A DNA stretch of 64,000 nt from Paraspadella gotoi (taxonomy: Eukaryota; Chaetognatha). The translations under genes and the position numbers were made by a program. Of this stretch, positions 28,844-40,120 are shown piece by piece (within the stretch, counting starts at the first letter, position 1; each line of letters starts with the position of its first letter). The notes under the pieces are model-generated. The model saw nothing but the letters and a program-made list of their open reading frames with translations. It was not told the DNA's origin and searched no databases. The DNA lies in contig CM119271.1 in NCBI GenBank assembly GCA_051294375.1, positions 1,660,063-1,724,062 of the forward strand. Reading direction: 5' to 3'.

Positions 28844-29096
28844 GATTGTGACGACTATGAAAAGAAGGATTAGCACCCTGTTGGCAAAAGGAGGAGCCTT
28901 ACCCTCCTTGTCGAGATGAGGGAGCAGCGCCTCGGTTAGTTCGGGCTCGTAGGAGGTAAGTTCGGGTGAGAGCGACGCAAACCCACCCAGGTGCGCCCCG
29001 GGATTTTTGTTGTCGTTGTTGTTGTTATTGTTTGTTGTTATTTTCGGATTTTCCCGCTTTAATTATGAAATTAAATATTTCTGTTGACGTTTTATT

Positions 29097-29106
29097 TCTC
29101 TCTCTG

Positions 29107-29166
<60 letters not shown>
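29097..29166. repeat. (CT)n microsatellite
   Basis: CT units run for about 68 bp with GTCTC and CCTCTC interruptions. Confidence 0.95.
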
Positions 29167-29168
<2 letters not shown>

Positions 29169-29686
29169 TAACATTTCTTCTCCCCCCCGTTTATTTACCG
29201 CGCCTTTCGTGTTAAGTTTACGAAAACATTCATAACATCCTCGATATGTTTTGTCCTTGTTTATCATAACAACGTCGAAAACGTCATAACAAAGGAGGAG
29301 AAGGCGATGAAAGACGATTGGATTTCGAGGGAAACATTTCGACCAATCATCGCTCGAGATTGATTGCTGACATTTTTTTTAAACTTTAGTTTATTCTTTC
29401 TTTTTATCTTTCTTTCTTTCTTTCTTTCTTTTTATCTGTCTTTCTCAACTTTTTTTTTCTTTCTCAATTTTTTTATACTCTCCATCAAAATTTTAAATTA
29501 AACCCAAAGATCAGCGTCTAACAAGTTACATTCAACTTATTTTTCTTGTACCAGCTCGTTCTTAGTCATTTTAATTTTGACCCTATTTCTTCCGATGTAT
29601 AACTTACTTGTCTTCTTGGCATAATTACAAAATCTCTTCTTGGTTGTCACTTCGATCTTTAAGGACGTTGTCAATTGTCATAGCTA

Positions 29687-29896
29687 ATGTCATTGTCATT
29701 TCTTTTCCTCATCCTCTTCCTCCTCCGAGGTAAAGCTAAGCGGGGTTTTCGACCTCTCTTCGACTCGCAAACGGTCGAAAAGTCGCAGCGATCGATTTTG
29801 CCGGTCGAAACATCGAATTCGATTGATTATCAGTCGAATGCGCGGAGGAACGTGAATTCATTGAAGGCTCTTCGATCGAATTCGACTTTGATTTGA
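29687..29896 (+). CDS. Weak candidate small secreted peptide or first exon
   Basis: A 69-residue frame opens with MSLSFLFLILFLLR, a hydrophobic leader of signal-peptide type, followed by GKAKRGF with a dibasic KR. The rest is Ser/Asn-rich with no family that I recognise. A GTAAAG donor-like sequence lies right after the leader (CGAG|GTAAAG), so this could instead be a signal-peptide exon whose other exons I cannot find. There is no supporting neighbour, and such frames arise by chance in this window. Confidence 0.15.
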   Translation: MSLSFLFLILFLLRGKAKRGFRPLFDSQTVEKSQRSILPVETSNSIDYQSNARRNVNSLKALRSNSTLI

Positions 29897-29989
29897 TTTC
29901 ATTTCAATGAATTCATTGAGTAAAGCTCACGCGAATTAACCGAATCAATCAATAGAACGATGAGAATCCTAATATTTAAATTTTAATTG

Positions 29990-30285
29990 TCCCAATAACA
30001 ATAATGATAAAGGCGCTGGACCTATTCCTTGGATCTATTCCTGTAGTTGTTTTTTTAATTGATTTGTAACTGATTATTGACATAGGCGCATTCGAGTTCA
30101 GGACTTTTTTGCTGACCATAGCATAAAAAACTAGTTTGGCAACGGGCAATGACCACCCCATATGACTGGCGAGTTTATGCCGACACCTTCACTCTTTAAC
30201 CAGCGTGACCGTGAGGGGATTGAACCAGGAACTCATGGCTGGCGAACGAGTATTTAACTGTCCAAGCCAATGGGACGAATTGAGT
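29990..30285 (-). mobile_element. tRNA-derived SINE
   Basis: On the minus strand the head has an A-box-like TTGGCTTGGACAG (about 30259-30271) and a B-box GGTTCAATCCC (30216-30226), at a tRNA-like spacing of about 43 bp. A body of about 220 bp follows and ends in an ATT-rich tail (TTATCATTATTGTTATT) near 29990. Internal RNA polymerase III promoter boxes with this spacing are characteristic of tRNA-derived SINEs. I cannot assign a named family. Confidence 0.65.
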
Positions 30286-30725
30286 TACACCAAGCTATAC
30301 CGGAGGCGAATTTAGGATTCGCCACACTAGGTTAATTTTAGCCCACTTTAATATAACTCCAACACATTTTTTATTAAATCATACCCATCAGGCATGAACT
30401 TTATCTCTACTTTCAACTTACTAGAGATCGCTATAGGATAAAAGTCACTACTTTAAAAACAAAATAAAGTATATTCTATGTATACAAATATACATGTGAC
30501 AAAATGTGACAAAATGTACAAAAATTATTCAAATGATTGATACCAAACAAATATTAAAACATATTGGCAGCATTGGTAAAAGAGATGTGTGTTTGTAGAG
30601 ATGTGTGTTTGTAGAGATCCTGATAAAAACAAGGATATTTGAGAAATAAATATGATTAAACAGATTTAAGTCATTAGTCATTAAATCACCTGTTATATTT
30701 CCATGTACTGACTTAACTGATATTA

Positions 30726-31037
30726 TTTAAACTCCAATTTATGTTTGGGAAAACATACAACAAAATCGCCAGGGAGTTCAACAATGGCTTCAGCGTAATC
30801 CAGCATGTCATTCATTAATTTTGAAAACACATTCACAGGTTTTATGTTTTTAAGTCTTAGTTTATCATCGTGTTCAAATAAAAATCTTTTAAGCTGAATT
30901 TCACGTCTTTTTTTCCACATTTTTTGGCCTTGAGGGATTTTAATAAGTGAGAGGGGATCCCTTACAGGGACCGGCGCTGCACGAAATTGAAGGCGTTTTG
31001 TTTCTTCGTTTTGTCTTCTGCGTCCACTGCGAGCCAT
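30726..31037 (-). CDS. Small basic protein of unknown function, next to RING gene
   Basis: A clean intronless frame of 103 residues begins MARSGRRRQNEETKRL in a good context (TTACAATGG) and ends at 30726. It is strongly basic in its first two thirds (KKRREIQLKRFLFEHDDKLR) and ends in a hydrophobic stretch, AIVELPGDFVVCFPKHK. No domain is recognised. It lies 120 bp downstream of the RING gene on the same strand. Codon use looks natural and is not repeat-driven. Two noisy copies of the neighbouring unit do not clearly include this gene. It could be a host, viral or element-borne protein. Confidence 0.5.
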
Positions 31038-31157
31038 TGTAACAATTTTTACTAAACAAAACAAAAGAAAACACTAAAAAAAAGAAAAAAAAAACAGGTC
31101 CGATTCTTGAACCACAAAGTTTCACTTCACTAATCAATCGTAGGTAGAGATCGCCAC

Positions 31158-31376
31158 TCAGTCTTTGCGAACAAAAAGAGCATAGAAAATTATCTCACGA
31201 CAAATGGGACAACGGGTAATCCCGCCCTGGTGAATCAAATTCAAATAGCAAAAATTGCACATGCCATGCCCGCAGAGAGGGAGACGGGCATAGACGTGGT
31301 CGCAAAAGGGCATTGAACATTTCAGACACGCAATCCTTTGCTCTTCAGTCAGGGACGATATTTCCTGATCCACCAT
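31158..31376 (-). CDS. Small RING-finger protein (C3HC4)
   Basis: This is a 72-residue, intronless frame, complete from MVDQEISSLTEEQ to the stop. It is essentially one RING domain: CLKC, then 14 residues to CGHGMCNFC, then 12 residues to CPIC. That is C-x2-C-x14-C-x-H-x2-C-x2-C-x12-C-x2-C, all eight zinc ligands in order. RING domains of this type usually act as E3 ubiquitin ligases, so ubiquitin transfer is the family expectation and not shown here. The start context (GGCAACATGG) is good. A stand-alone RING of this size is unusual for an animal gene and is more common in viruses and mobile elements. Two further degraded versions lie at about 34.27-34.67 and 38.08-38.46 kb. Confidence 0.7.
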   Translation of the reverse strand: MVDQEISSLTEEQRIACLKCSMPFCDHVYARLPLCGHGMCNFCYLNLIHQGGITRCPICREIIFYALFVRKD

Positions 31377-31516
31377 GTTGCCTCACATTTCATTTAATAC
31401 TAATCCGTCGATTAGTAAATAAACATCATTCAGGAATAACTCTAAAATTCGAATTCGACTGATTATGGTTGTCCAATTTTGGAAGTAAAGGTTATAGGAT
31501 CAAAACCCCAACATCG

Positions 31517-31885
31517 TCATTTTTTTATTCTTACAATTCGTTTTTCCTGACTCTTTGACCTCGGAAGAGGTGAAGCTGCGGCTCCGAGATGGTCGAGGGC
31601 GGCACCTGCATCGTTGAGAGCGGCGTCAGGGCCAACAAGGGTGGCGGCGTCGGCGGTGGCGTCGGCGGCGATGGCGGCGTCGAGAAGAAAGTGGGGCGCG
31701 CCTTGATTGTTGGGGGCGGCAATGAGGGCGGCGTCATGTTCGGGGGTATGGAGGGGGGGATCGACGAGATCGTCCAGATTGCCATCGGCGTCAGCTGGGT
31801 CTAGAACTGGGTGTTCGTCCAAAAACAAAACTGAAAGGTTCATTTCGCCTTCTTCCATCGGCGAAGGTGGCAGAGTGAGCGACAT
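31517..31885 (-). CDS. Acidic Ala/Asp-rich protein of unknown function
   Basis: This is a 122-residue frame from MSLTLPPSPMEEGEMNLS (start context ATTACAATGT) to a stop at 31517. The middle is rich in Ala and Asp (LDAAIAADATADAATL), suggesting a disordered or helical linker. The C-terminus is basic (RSKSQEKRIVRIKK). An in-frame upstream ATG at 31948 would add 21 residues but has a poorer context. A donor-like GTAAGA lies inside the last codons (CGAATT|GTAAGA), so splicing to a further exon is possible. I found no acceptor in the right phase before the RING gene. Indel-rich copies lie at 34.82-35.17 and 38.62-38.98 kb. Confidence 0.45.
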   Translation of the reverse strand: MSLTLPPSPMEEGEMNLSVLFLDEHPVLDPADADGNLDDLVDPPLHTPEHDAALIAAPNNQGAPHFLLDAAIAADATADAATLVGPDAALNDAGAALDHLGAAASPLPRSKSQEKRIVRIKK

Positions 31886-32059
31886 TGTAATTTTTAAACA
31901 GTAGAACAACTTGAAAAGTAAATGTAATCTCATATGTGATTTATTCATTTACAAGATTAACCTTAAACATTAAAAACAGCATCATTTATTAAAAATTAAA
32001 TTAAGTATGTACTCACATGCTTAACAAATTATAAAAATACTAACAGGCAATTTGTAAAA

Positions 32060-32712
32060 TCAACGCCTTTCCCTAAGTCTTCTCTTTGGTTCTTCCACGG
32101 TTTTTATCGGACTCAGTTCATCAAGAGGAGCACCAGTTTGCGATTTAGGCTCTGAGGTAACCGGAAGGCGCGGATCTTCAGCACTAACTTTTGACTTGGC
32201 TTTACGGTTACCGCGTTCAATTTTTCTTGATTTCATTCCTTCTACATCAGAATTGCCGTCCTCTTGCTCTTGAAAAGGTTTCTGGTCTTTTTCTTCTTTT
32301 TCTCTATACCTGAATCGCTTAACAGCTTCTTATAAATAAATTAACATTTCAATATTAAAATTTTCATGAAGTATTAAAAAAAATTTACTTCATTGTCATT
32401 TCTTTCAAGTGGTCGCTTGGATCTTGCTTGATTAATATTCATCCGATTAGCTACCGGGATATGGTCTTTTTCAGTAACAGTTTCAATTTCCCATTCTTGT
32501 GGAATATGTAACTAATCAGGAATGCTTGGAAAATTCATTTCTTCGCATAGCGAATCCTGGACCCATCATCGACCAGTTGGAGGTAGTCGAATCACACTCT
32601 CAAACAAGGTTTAACTCTATATGCCTCCTCCAACTCCTCCTCCTCCTCCTCCTTCACTCTTGCCACAGTTTGACAACACAATTCCCAGATGTCCTTTTGA
32701 TTCAAAAAGAAA
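32060..32712 (-). CDS. 3' exons of an unidentified gene, damaged by indels
   Basis: The last exon (about 32325 down to the stop at 32060) encodes a Lys/Glu/Arg-rich protein end finishing RRLRERR. An upstream exon (about 32712-32394) includes KDIWELCCQTVARVKEEEEE and ends RSKRPLERNDN before a GTAAAT/GTAAGT donor. Read alone, this copy has a stop near 32602 and a missing base at the acceptor near 32327. The two other copies (around 35.34-36.0 and 39.16-39.8 kb) carry complementary errors, and comparison of all three indicates one open, spliced frame with a phase-0 junction. No domain is recognised. The 5' end is not found, because the exon runs into A/T-rich sequence and then a gap. Confidence 0.45.
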
Positions 32713-32982
32713 AAAAAATAATAGGAAAAAAAAGAAAATAATTTGATACTGAAAATAAAAAAAAAAAAAATCCCGAAATTCGATATGAATCGAGAGAATT
32801 AGGAACAAAAGAGCATCGGGTTGCGTGAGCGAAGCTGAGGTAAACAGAAATCTAAAGGTAAACAAAGAAAAAAGAAAAGAAATAAAAAAAAACACTAACA
32901 GAGCAAAACACGAATCGAATCAAAATCGAAATTGGTCCGCTGCTCTCTCTCTCTCTCTCTCTCTCCTCTCTCTTTCCTCCCC

Positions 32983-33347
32983 NNNNNNNNNNNNNNNNNN
33001 NNNNNNNNNNNNNNNNNNNNNNNNNNNNNNNNNNNNNNNNNNNNNNNNNNNNNNNNNNNNNNNNNNNNNNNNNNNNNNNNNNNNNNNNNNNNNNNNNNNN
33101 NNNNNNNNNNNNNNNNNNNNNNNNNNNNNNNNNNNNNNNNNNNNNNNNNNNNNNNNNNNNNNNNNNNNNNNNNNNNNNNNNNNNNNNNNNNNNNNNNNNN
33201 NNNNNNNNNNNNNNNNNNNNNNNNNNNNNNNNNNNNNNNNNNNNNNNNNNNNNNNNNNNNNNNNNNNNNNNNNNNNNNNNNNNNNNNNNNNNNNNNNNNN
33301 NNNNNNNNNNNNNNNNNNNNNNNNNNNNNNNNNNNNNNNNNNNNNNN
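32983..33347. other. Assembly gap (365 N) after a CT run
   Basis: The gap follows a (CT)n tract. The corresponding place in units B and C is simply a ~67-bp CT run, so the N length is not reliable. Confidence 0.95.
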
Positions 33348-33771
33348 TCATCTTTATTTTTTCTGTCCCCGCATGGTGAGACTTCTCCCCTTCCCTTCCC
33401 TCTCCCCCTGCCAATTTTCAATCGCGCGCGTTTTCTCTTCACCTCCTGGCGGCGGTTGTTATCGATTTTCGGTTCGAAAACAAATGAACAAACGATTGAC
33501 TTTTTTTTTCTCGCTTTTGTGGCGAAAAAAGTAAACGACGACGACGACGGTGAAGATGACAAAGGTGATGACGACGAAGATGACAAAGCTGACGACACAG
33601 AGGACGACAATGAAGTTGACGAAACTGATTCATAGAAAATGACAACGTCAATAGCGATAATTTATCATTAAAACAATTTATCAAACGGGAAAACGACAAC
33701 AACGACGATTTGATCTTTAATACAAATTATCCGTAAATCCAATTTCTCCATTTGATATAAAAAAAAAAAAA

Positions 33772-34017
33772 NNNNNNNNNNNNNNNNNNNNNNNNNNNNN
33801 NNNNNNNNNNNNNNNNNNNNNNNNNNNNNNNNNNNNNNNNNNNNNNNNNNNNNNNNNNNNNNNNNNNNNNNNNNNNNNNNNNNNNNNNNNNNNNNNNNNN
33901 NNNNNNNNNNNNNNNNNNNNNNNNNNNNNNNNNNNNNNNNNNNNNNNNNNNNNNNNNNNNNNNNNNNNNNNNNNNNNNNNNNNNNNNNNNNNNNNNNNNN
34001 NNNNNNNNNNNNNNNNN
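33772..34017. other. Assembly gap (246 N) between A-run and T-run
   Basis: The left side ends in an A-run and the right side starts in a T-run. In units B and C about 0.45-0.55 kb of sequence occupies this place (about 36750-37300 and 40560-41010). Confidence 0.95.
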
Positions 34018-34201
34018 TTTTTTTTTTTTTTTGGTTTAGAATTTGTTTAAATTCGACGAAATCTCTCTTTTCAGGAAATTAAAGTTTATTTTTGCGTTTA
34101 AGAATTAGTTTATATAACAATATTTTACATAAAAATATATTCAATGTATATTCAAATACAATACAACTAACACAATAAAGACACGTCATGGTTCGTAAAA
34201 T

Positions 34202-34240
<39 letters not shown>

Positions 34241-34269
34241 ACTATACCATTACACAAAAAAAGAAATAA

Positions 34270-36000
34270 ATACACGAGAGGTCCGATTCTTGATACAGCA
34301 AAGTCTTTCACTTGTAACTCAATTACAAATCGTAGCCGTAGACGATCGCTCACTGCTCAGTTTTGCGATTCAATACCAATAAATGAGCATCATGATAAAT
34401 ATCTCAGACAAATGGGCACTATACGGGATATTATCCCCACTCTGTCTGATTTACAACATCTAATATCTAACTCACTGCCTTAAGAATGATGCACATGCAC
34501 CGATAGCCCAGGCGAGAGTGAGACGGAGCATAAGACGCTGGTCGGCTAAAAGTGGCATTTGAACATCAGACACTAGTTCACCACATTTGAATACATCTAC
34601 ACAGTCAGTTATCATTCTTCCATCCTTTCTCTTGCAGTCAGGACGATATTTCCTGATCCACCATGTTGCCTCACATTTCATTTAATACTTAATCCGTCGA
34701 TTAGTAAATAAACTCATTCAGATATAACTCTAAAATTCGAATTCGACTGATTATGGTGTCCAATTTTGAAGTAAAGGTAAGGATCAAAACCCCAACAATC
34801 GTCATTTTTATTCTCTACAATTCGTTTTTTCCTGACTCTTTGACCTCGAAGAGTGAAGCTGCGGTTCCGAGATGGTCGAGGGCGGCACCATGCATCGTGA
34901 GAAGCGGACGCAGGGCCATCAAGGGTGGCGGGCGTCGCGCGGTGGCGTCGGCGGCGATTGGCGCGCTCGAGAAGAAAGTGGGGCGCGCCTTGATTGTTGG
35001 GGGCGCAATGAGGGCGGCGTCATGTTCGGGGGTTATGGAGGGGGGATCGACGAGATCGTCCAGATTCCATCTGGCGTCAGCTGGGTCTAGAACTGGGTGT
35101 TCTCCAAAAACAAAACTGAAAGGTCATTTCGCCTTCTTCGCATCGGCCGAAGTGCAGAGTGAGCACATTGTAATTTTAAACAGTAAACAACTTGAAAGTA
35201 AATGTATTCTCATATGTGTTTATTCATCTTACAAGATTAACCTTAAACATTAAAAACAGGGCATCATTTATTAAAAATTAAATTAAGTATGTACTCACAT
35301 GCTTAACAAATTTATAAAAATACAACAGGCAATTTGTAAAATCAACGCCTTTCCCTAAGTCTTCTCTTTGGTTCTTCCACGGTTTTTATCGGACCTCAGT
35401 TCATCAAGGGGACACCAGTTTGTCGATTTAGGTCTCTGAGGTAACCGGAAGGCGCGGATTCTTCAGCACTAACTTTTGACTTGGCTTTACGGTTTACCTG
35501 ATACGTTCAATTTCTTGATTCATTCCTTCTACATCAAGAATTGCCGTCCTCTTGCACTCTTGAAAACGGTTTCTGGTCTTTTTCCTTCTTTTCTTCTCTA
35601 TCCTGAATCGCTTAACAGCCTTCTTATAAATAAATTAAGCATTTCAATATTTAAAATTTCATGAAGTATTAAAAAAAAATTTACTTCATTGTCATTTCTC
35701 TCAAGTGGTCCGCTTGGATCTTTGCTTGCATTAATATTCTCCGATTAGCTACCGGGAATGGTCTTTTTTCAAGTAACAGTTCAATTTCCATCTTGTGGAA
35801 TATGTAAGCTAATCAGGATGTTTGAAAATTTCATTTCTTCGATAGCGAATCCTGGACGCCATCATCGACCAGTTGGAGGTAGTCGAATCATCACTCTCCA
35901 AACAAGGTTTAACTCTATATGCCTCCTCCAACTCCTCCTCCTCCTCCTCCTTCACTCTTTGCCACAGTTTGACAACACAATTCCCAGATGTCCTTTTGAT
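34270..36000 (-). pseudogene. Frameshifted copies of the RING, acidic and 3'-exon genes (unit B)
   Basis: Homologous stretches lie at about 34.27-34.67 (RING), 34.82-35.17 (acidic protein) and 35.34-36.0 kb (unidentified gene). The RING region also has an insertion of about 45 bp not present in unit A, and its zinc-ligand pattern is lost. The copies are broken either by real decay or by sequencing error. The dominance of single-base indels favours sequencing error for the other two genes. Confidence 0.55.
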
Positions 36001-36232
36001 TCAAAAAAGAAAAAAAAATAATAGGAAAAAAGAAAATAATTTTTGATACTGAAAATAAAAAAAAAAAAATCCCGAAATTCGATATGAATCGAGAGAATTA
36101 GGAACAAAAGAGCATCGGGTTGCGTGAGCGAAGCTGAGGTAAACAGAAATCTAAAGGTAAACAAAGAAAAAAGAAAAGAAATAAAAAAAAAAGAGCAAAA
36201 CACGAATTGAATAAAATCGAAATTTGGTCGCT

Positions 36233-36303
<71 letters not shown>

Positions 36304-37494
36304 TTCGCTTTGACGATTTTTCATCGTTTATTTTTTTTCTGTCCCCGCAGGTGAGACTTCTCCCCCCTTCTCTTCCCTCTCCCCCTGCGCAATTTTCAAT
36401 CGCGCCGGTTTTCTCTTCACCTCCTGGCGGCCGGTTGTTATCGATTTTTCGGTTCGAAAACAAATGAACAAACGATTGACTTTTTTTTTTCTCGCTTTTG
36501 TGCGAAAAAAGTAAACGACGACGACGACGGTGAAGATGACAAAGGTGATGACGACGAAGATGACAAAGCTGACGACACAGAGGACGACAATGAAGTTGAC
36601 GAACTGATTCATAGAAAATGACAACGTCAATAGCGATAATTTATCATTAAAACAATTATCAAACGGGAAAACGACAACAACGAAGATTTGATCTTTAATA
36701 CAAATTTCCCGTAAAATCCAATTCTCCATTTGATATAAAAAAAAAAAAACATTGAAAACTCTGAAACAACAACGAGGGCATTAACTGACGACGACGACAA
36801 TAACACGACAAGGACGACAACGACGACGATGCCGACGACGACTCGTCGGCTAGCAAGTACGCTCTACTCCACGCGGTGCTAGCGGAACATCCTTTGGATG
36901 GCAAAAGAGACGGGAGGCTCAAGCGATCAAGAGAAAGGAAAGCCGAAAGGCGATCCGATCTGTTTTCTTGAGTAACGGAGTGGGTCAGGCCAGCCGACCT
37001 GGTCACCCTCCCCCTCTTCCACCTTCCCAATCCCTCCCTCCCTCCCTCTCTCCCTCTCTCCTCTATCTTTCCCACCCTAATTAAACAACATTCTGCTGCA
37101 GCCTACTCAAGGCAAGTCTCAAGTCTACGCATCTTAGACAGCTTTGAGAGTGGAGTAGTCCCTCTTGGACGAATGCCTTTCAGTCAGTCAAGACGACTCG
37201 TGCGCCGCGAAAGAATTGGATAAAGAAAACTGCAAAACCTTTGTGACGTATTTTGGACCCGAGATCATTTTCATTTTTGTCTCGATCTCTTTATTTTTTT
37301 TTTTTTTTTTTTTTGTTTAGAATTTGTTAAATTCGACGAAATCTCTCTTTTCAGGAAAATTAAAGTTTATTTTGCGTTAAGAATTAGTTTATATAACAAT
37401 ATTTTACATAAAAATTATTCAATGTATATTCAAATACAAATACAACTAACACAATAAAGACACGTCATGGTTCGTATAAAATCAAAGAAGAGAG

Positions 37495-37534
<40 letters not shown>

Positions 37535-37695
37535 ATGACATGCTCGGTATTGAAAGGCGATGTCTCTCAACGACTTCTCTCCCCCTCGAATTCAGACGCG
37601 TAGTGTTTGTTCCAATTTAGCCAAAGAATTTTCGAGTATTTGAGTTTCCAAAAATGGTGTGTGGTGAAGGAGAGCGAGAGAGAGAGAGAGAGAGA

Positions 37696-37727
<32 letters not shown>

Positions 37728-37771
37728 GAGATAGAAGAGAAAGAGAGAATAGGGAAGAGGCACAAATCGCG

Positions 37772-37796
37772 NNNNNNNNNNNNNNNNNNNNNNNNN
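37772..37796. other. Assembly gap of exactly 25 N
   Basis: This is a fixed-size placeholder just after a (GA)n tract. In unit C the same place (41486) is continuous, which shows that no real sequence of that length is missing. Confidence 0.95.
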
Positions 37797-38032
37797 ACAG
37801 GGAGTTTTTTTTTTCGCGCCATGTTTAAAAATAAACGAAACTCTCTAAAGCAAAACAATCATGGAAACAAACTCTACACAAGTTTTAAACAAAAAGAAAA
37901 AAAATAGAGAAAAAGACAATAAAAAGAAAAAACCGAAGACGCGCGAATGGGAGGCCGTGTCTCTGTCTCTATCTCGCCCCGGTTTCGCAGTAATTGGTTT
38001 TTTTGTGAAAAAACGTTTACACTTATCATCTC

Positions 38033-40049
38033 TTTCACTATACCATTACACAAAAAAAGAAATAAATACACGAGAGGTCCGATTCTTGATACAGCAAAGT
38101 CTTTCACTTGTAACTCAATTACAAATCGTAGCCGTAGACGATCGCTCACTGCTCAGTTTTGCGATTCAATACCAATAAATGAGCATCATGATAAATATCT
38201 CAGACAAATGGGCACTATACGGGATATTATCCCCACTCTGTCTGATTTACAACATCTAATATCTAACTCACTGCCTTAAGAATGATGCACATGCACCGAT
38301 AGCCCAGGCGAGAGTGAGACGGAGCATAAGACGCTGGTCGGCTAAAAGTGGCATTTGAACATCAGACACTAGTTCACCACATTTGAATACATCTACACAG
38401 TCAGTTATCATTCTTCCATCCTTTGCTCTTGCAGTCAGGGACGAATATTTCCTGATCCACCATAGTTGCCTCACATTTCATTTAATACTAATCCGTCGAT
38501 TAGTAATAAAAAACATCATTCAGAGATAACTCTAAAATTCGAATTCGACTGATTATGCGTTAGTCCAATTTTGAAGTAAAGGTTATAGGATCAAAACCCC
38601 AACAATCGTTCATTTTTTATTTTACCAATTCGTTTTTCCTGACTCTTTGACCTCGGAAGAGTGAAGCTGCGGTTCCGAGATGGTCGAGGGCGGCACCATG
38701 CATCGTGAGAGCGGAACGTCAGGGCCATACAAGGGTGGCGGCGTCGGCGGTGGCCGTCGGCGGCGATTGGCGGCGTCGAAAGAAAGTGGGGCCGCGCCTT
38801 GATTGTTGGGGGCGCAATGAGGGCGGCGGTCATTGTTCGGGGGTATGGAGGGGGGGATCGACGAGATCGTCCAGATTCCATCGGCGTCAGCTGGGTCTAG
38901 AACGGGTGTTCTCCAAAAACAAAACTGAAAGGTCATATTCGCCTTCTTCCATCGGCCGAAGTGGCAGATGAGCGACATTGTAATTTTTAAACAGTAGAAC
39001 AACTTGAAAGTAAATGTATTCTCATATGTGATTTATTCATCTTACAAGATTAACCTTAAACATTAAAAAACAGGCATCATTTATTAAAAATTAAATTAAG
39101 TATGTACTCACATGCTAAACAAATTTATAAAAATACTAAACAGGCTAATTTGTAAAATCAACGCCTTTCCCTAAGTCTTCTCTTTGTTCTTCCACGGTTT
39201 TTATCGGACTCAGTTCATCAAGGAGACACCAGTTTGCGATTTAGGTCTCTGAGGTAACCGGAAGGCGCGGGATTCTTCGCACTAACTTTTGACTTGGCTT
39301 TTACGGTTTACCTGCGTTCAATTTCTTGATTTCATTCCTTCTACATCAGAATTGCCGTCCTCTTGCCTCTTGAAAACGGTTTGCTGCGTCTTTTTCCTTC
39401 TTTTTTCTTATCCTGAATCGCTTAAACAGCCTTCTTATAAATAAATTAAGCATTTCAATATATTAAAATTTTCATGAAGTATTAAAAAAAAATTTACTTA
39501 CATTGTCATTTCTCTGCAAGTGGTCCGCTTGGATCTTGCTTGATTAATATTCCTCCGATTAGCTACCGGGATATGGTCTTTTTTCAAGTAACAGTTTCAA
39601 TTTCCATTCTTGTGGAATATGTAACTAATCAGGATGCTTTGAAAAATTTCATATTTTCGATAGCGAATCCTTGGACCCATCATCGACCAGTTGGAGGTAG
39701 TCGAATCATCACTCTCCAACAAGGTTTAACTCTATATGCCTCCTCCAACTCCTCCTCCTCCTCCTCCTTCACTCTTTGCCACAGTTTGACAACACAATTC
39801 CCAGATGTCCTTTTGATTCAAAAAAGAAAAAAAAATAATAGGAAAAAAGAAAATAATTTTTGATACTGAAAATAAAAAAAAAAAAATCCCGAAATTCGAT
39901 ATGAATCGAGAGAATTAGGAACAAAAGAGCATCGGGTTGCGTGAGCGAAGCTGAGGTAAACAGAAATCTAAAGGTAAACAAAGAAAAAAGAAAAGAAATA
40001 AAAAAAAAAGAGCAAAACACGAATTGAATAAAATCGAAATTTGGTCGCT

Positions 40050-40120
<71 letters not shown>

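Larger units (their letters stand above)
31040..34237. repeat. Unit A of a ~3.7-kb triplicated segment
   Basis: This unit starts near the phrase AGGTCCGATTCTTGA (31097) and ends in a (GA)n run (34206-34236). It contains N gaps 32983-33347 and 33772-34017. The coding part (31040-32300) is the cleanest of the three copies. Confidence 0.85.
34238..38032. repeat. Unit B of the triplicated segment, indel-rich
   Basis: This unit repeats unit A in order: RING region, acidic protein, 3' exons, CT run, acidic-codon stretch near 36515-36620, T-run and GA run. It adds 37535-38032, which unit A lacks. Differences from unit A are mostly one-base insertions and deletions. A segment of about 375 bp at its start is identical to unit C. 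Confidence 0.85.

Noticed and set aside
34472-34681. Open frame in unit B beginning MKCEATWWIRKYRPD
   Set aside because: It is a frameshifted reading of the RING region with an insertion. The zinc ligands are lost, so it is a damaged copy and not a separate gene.
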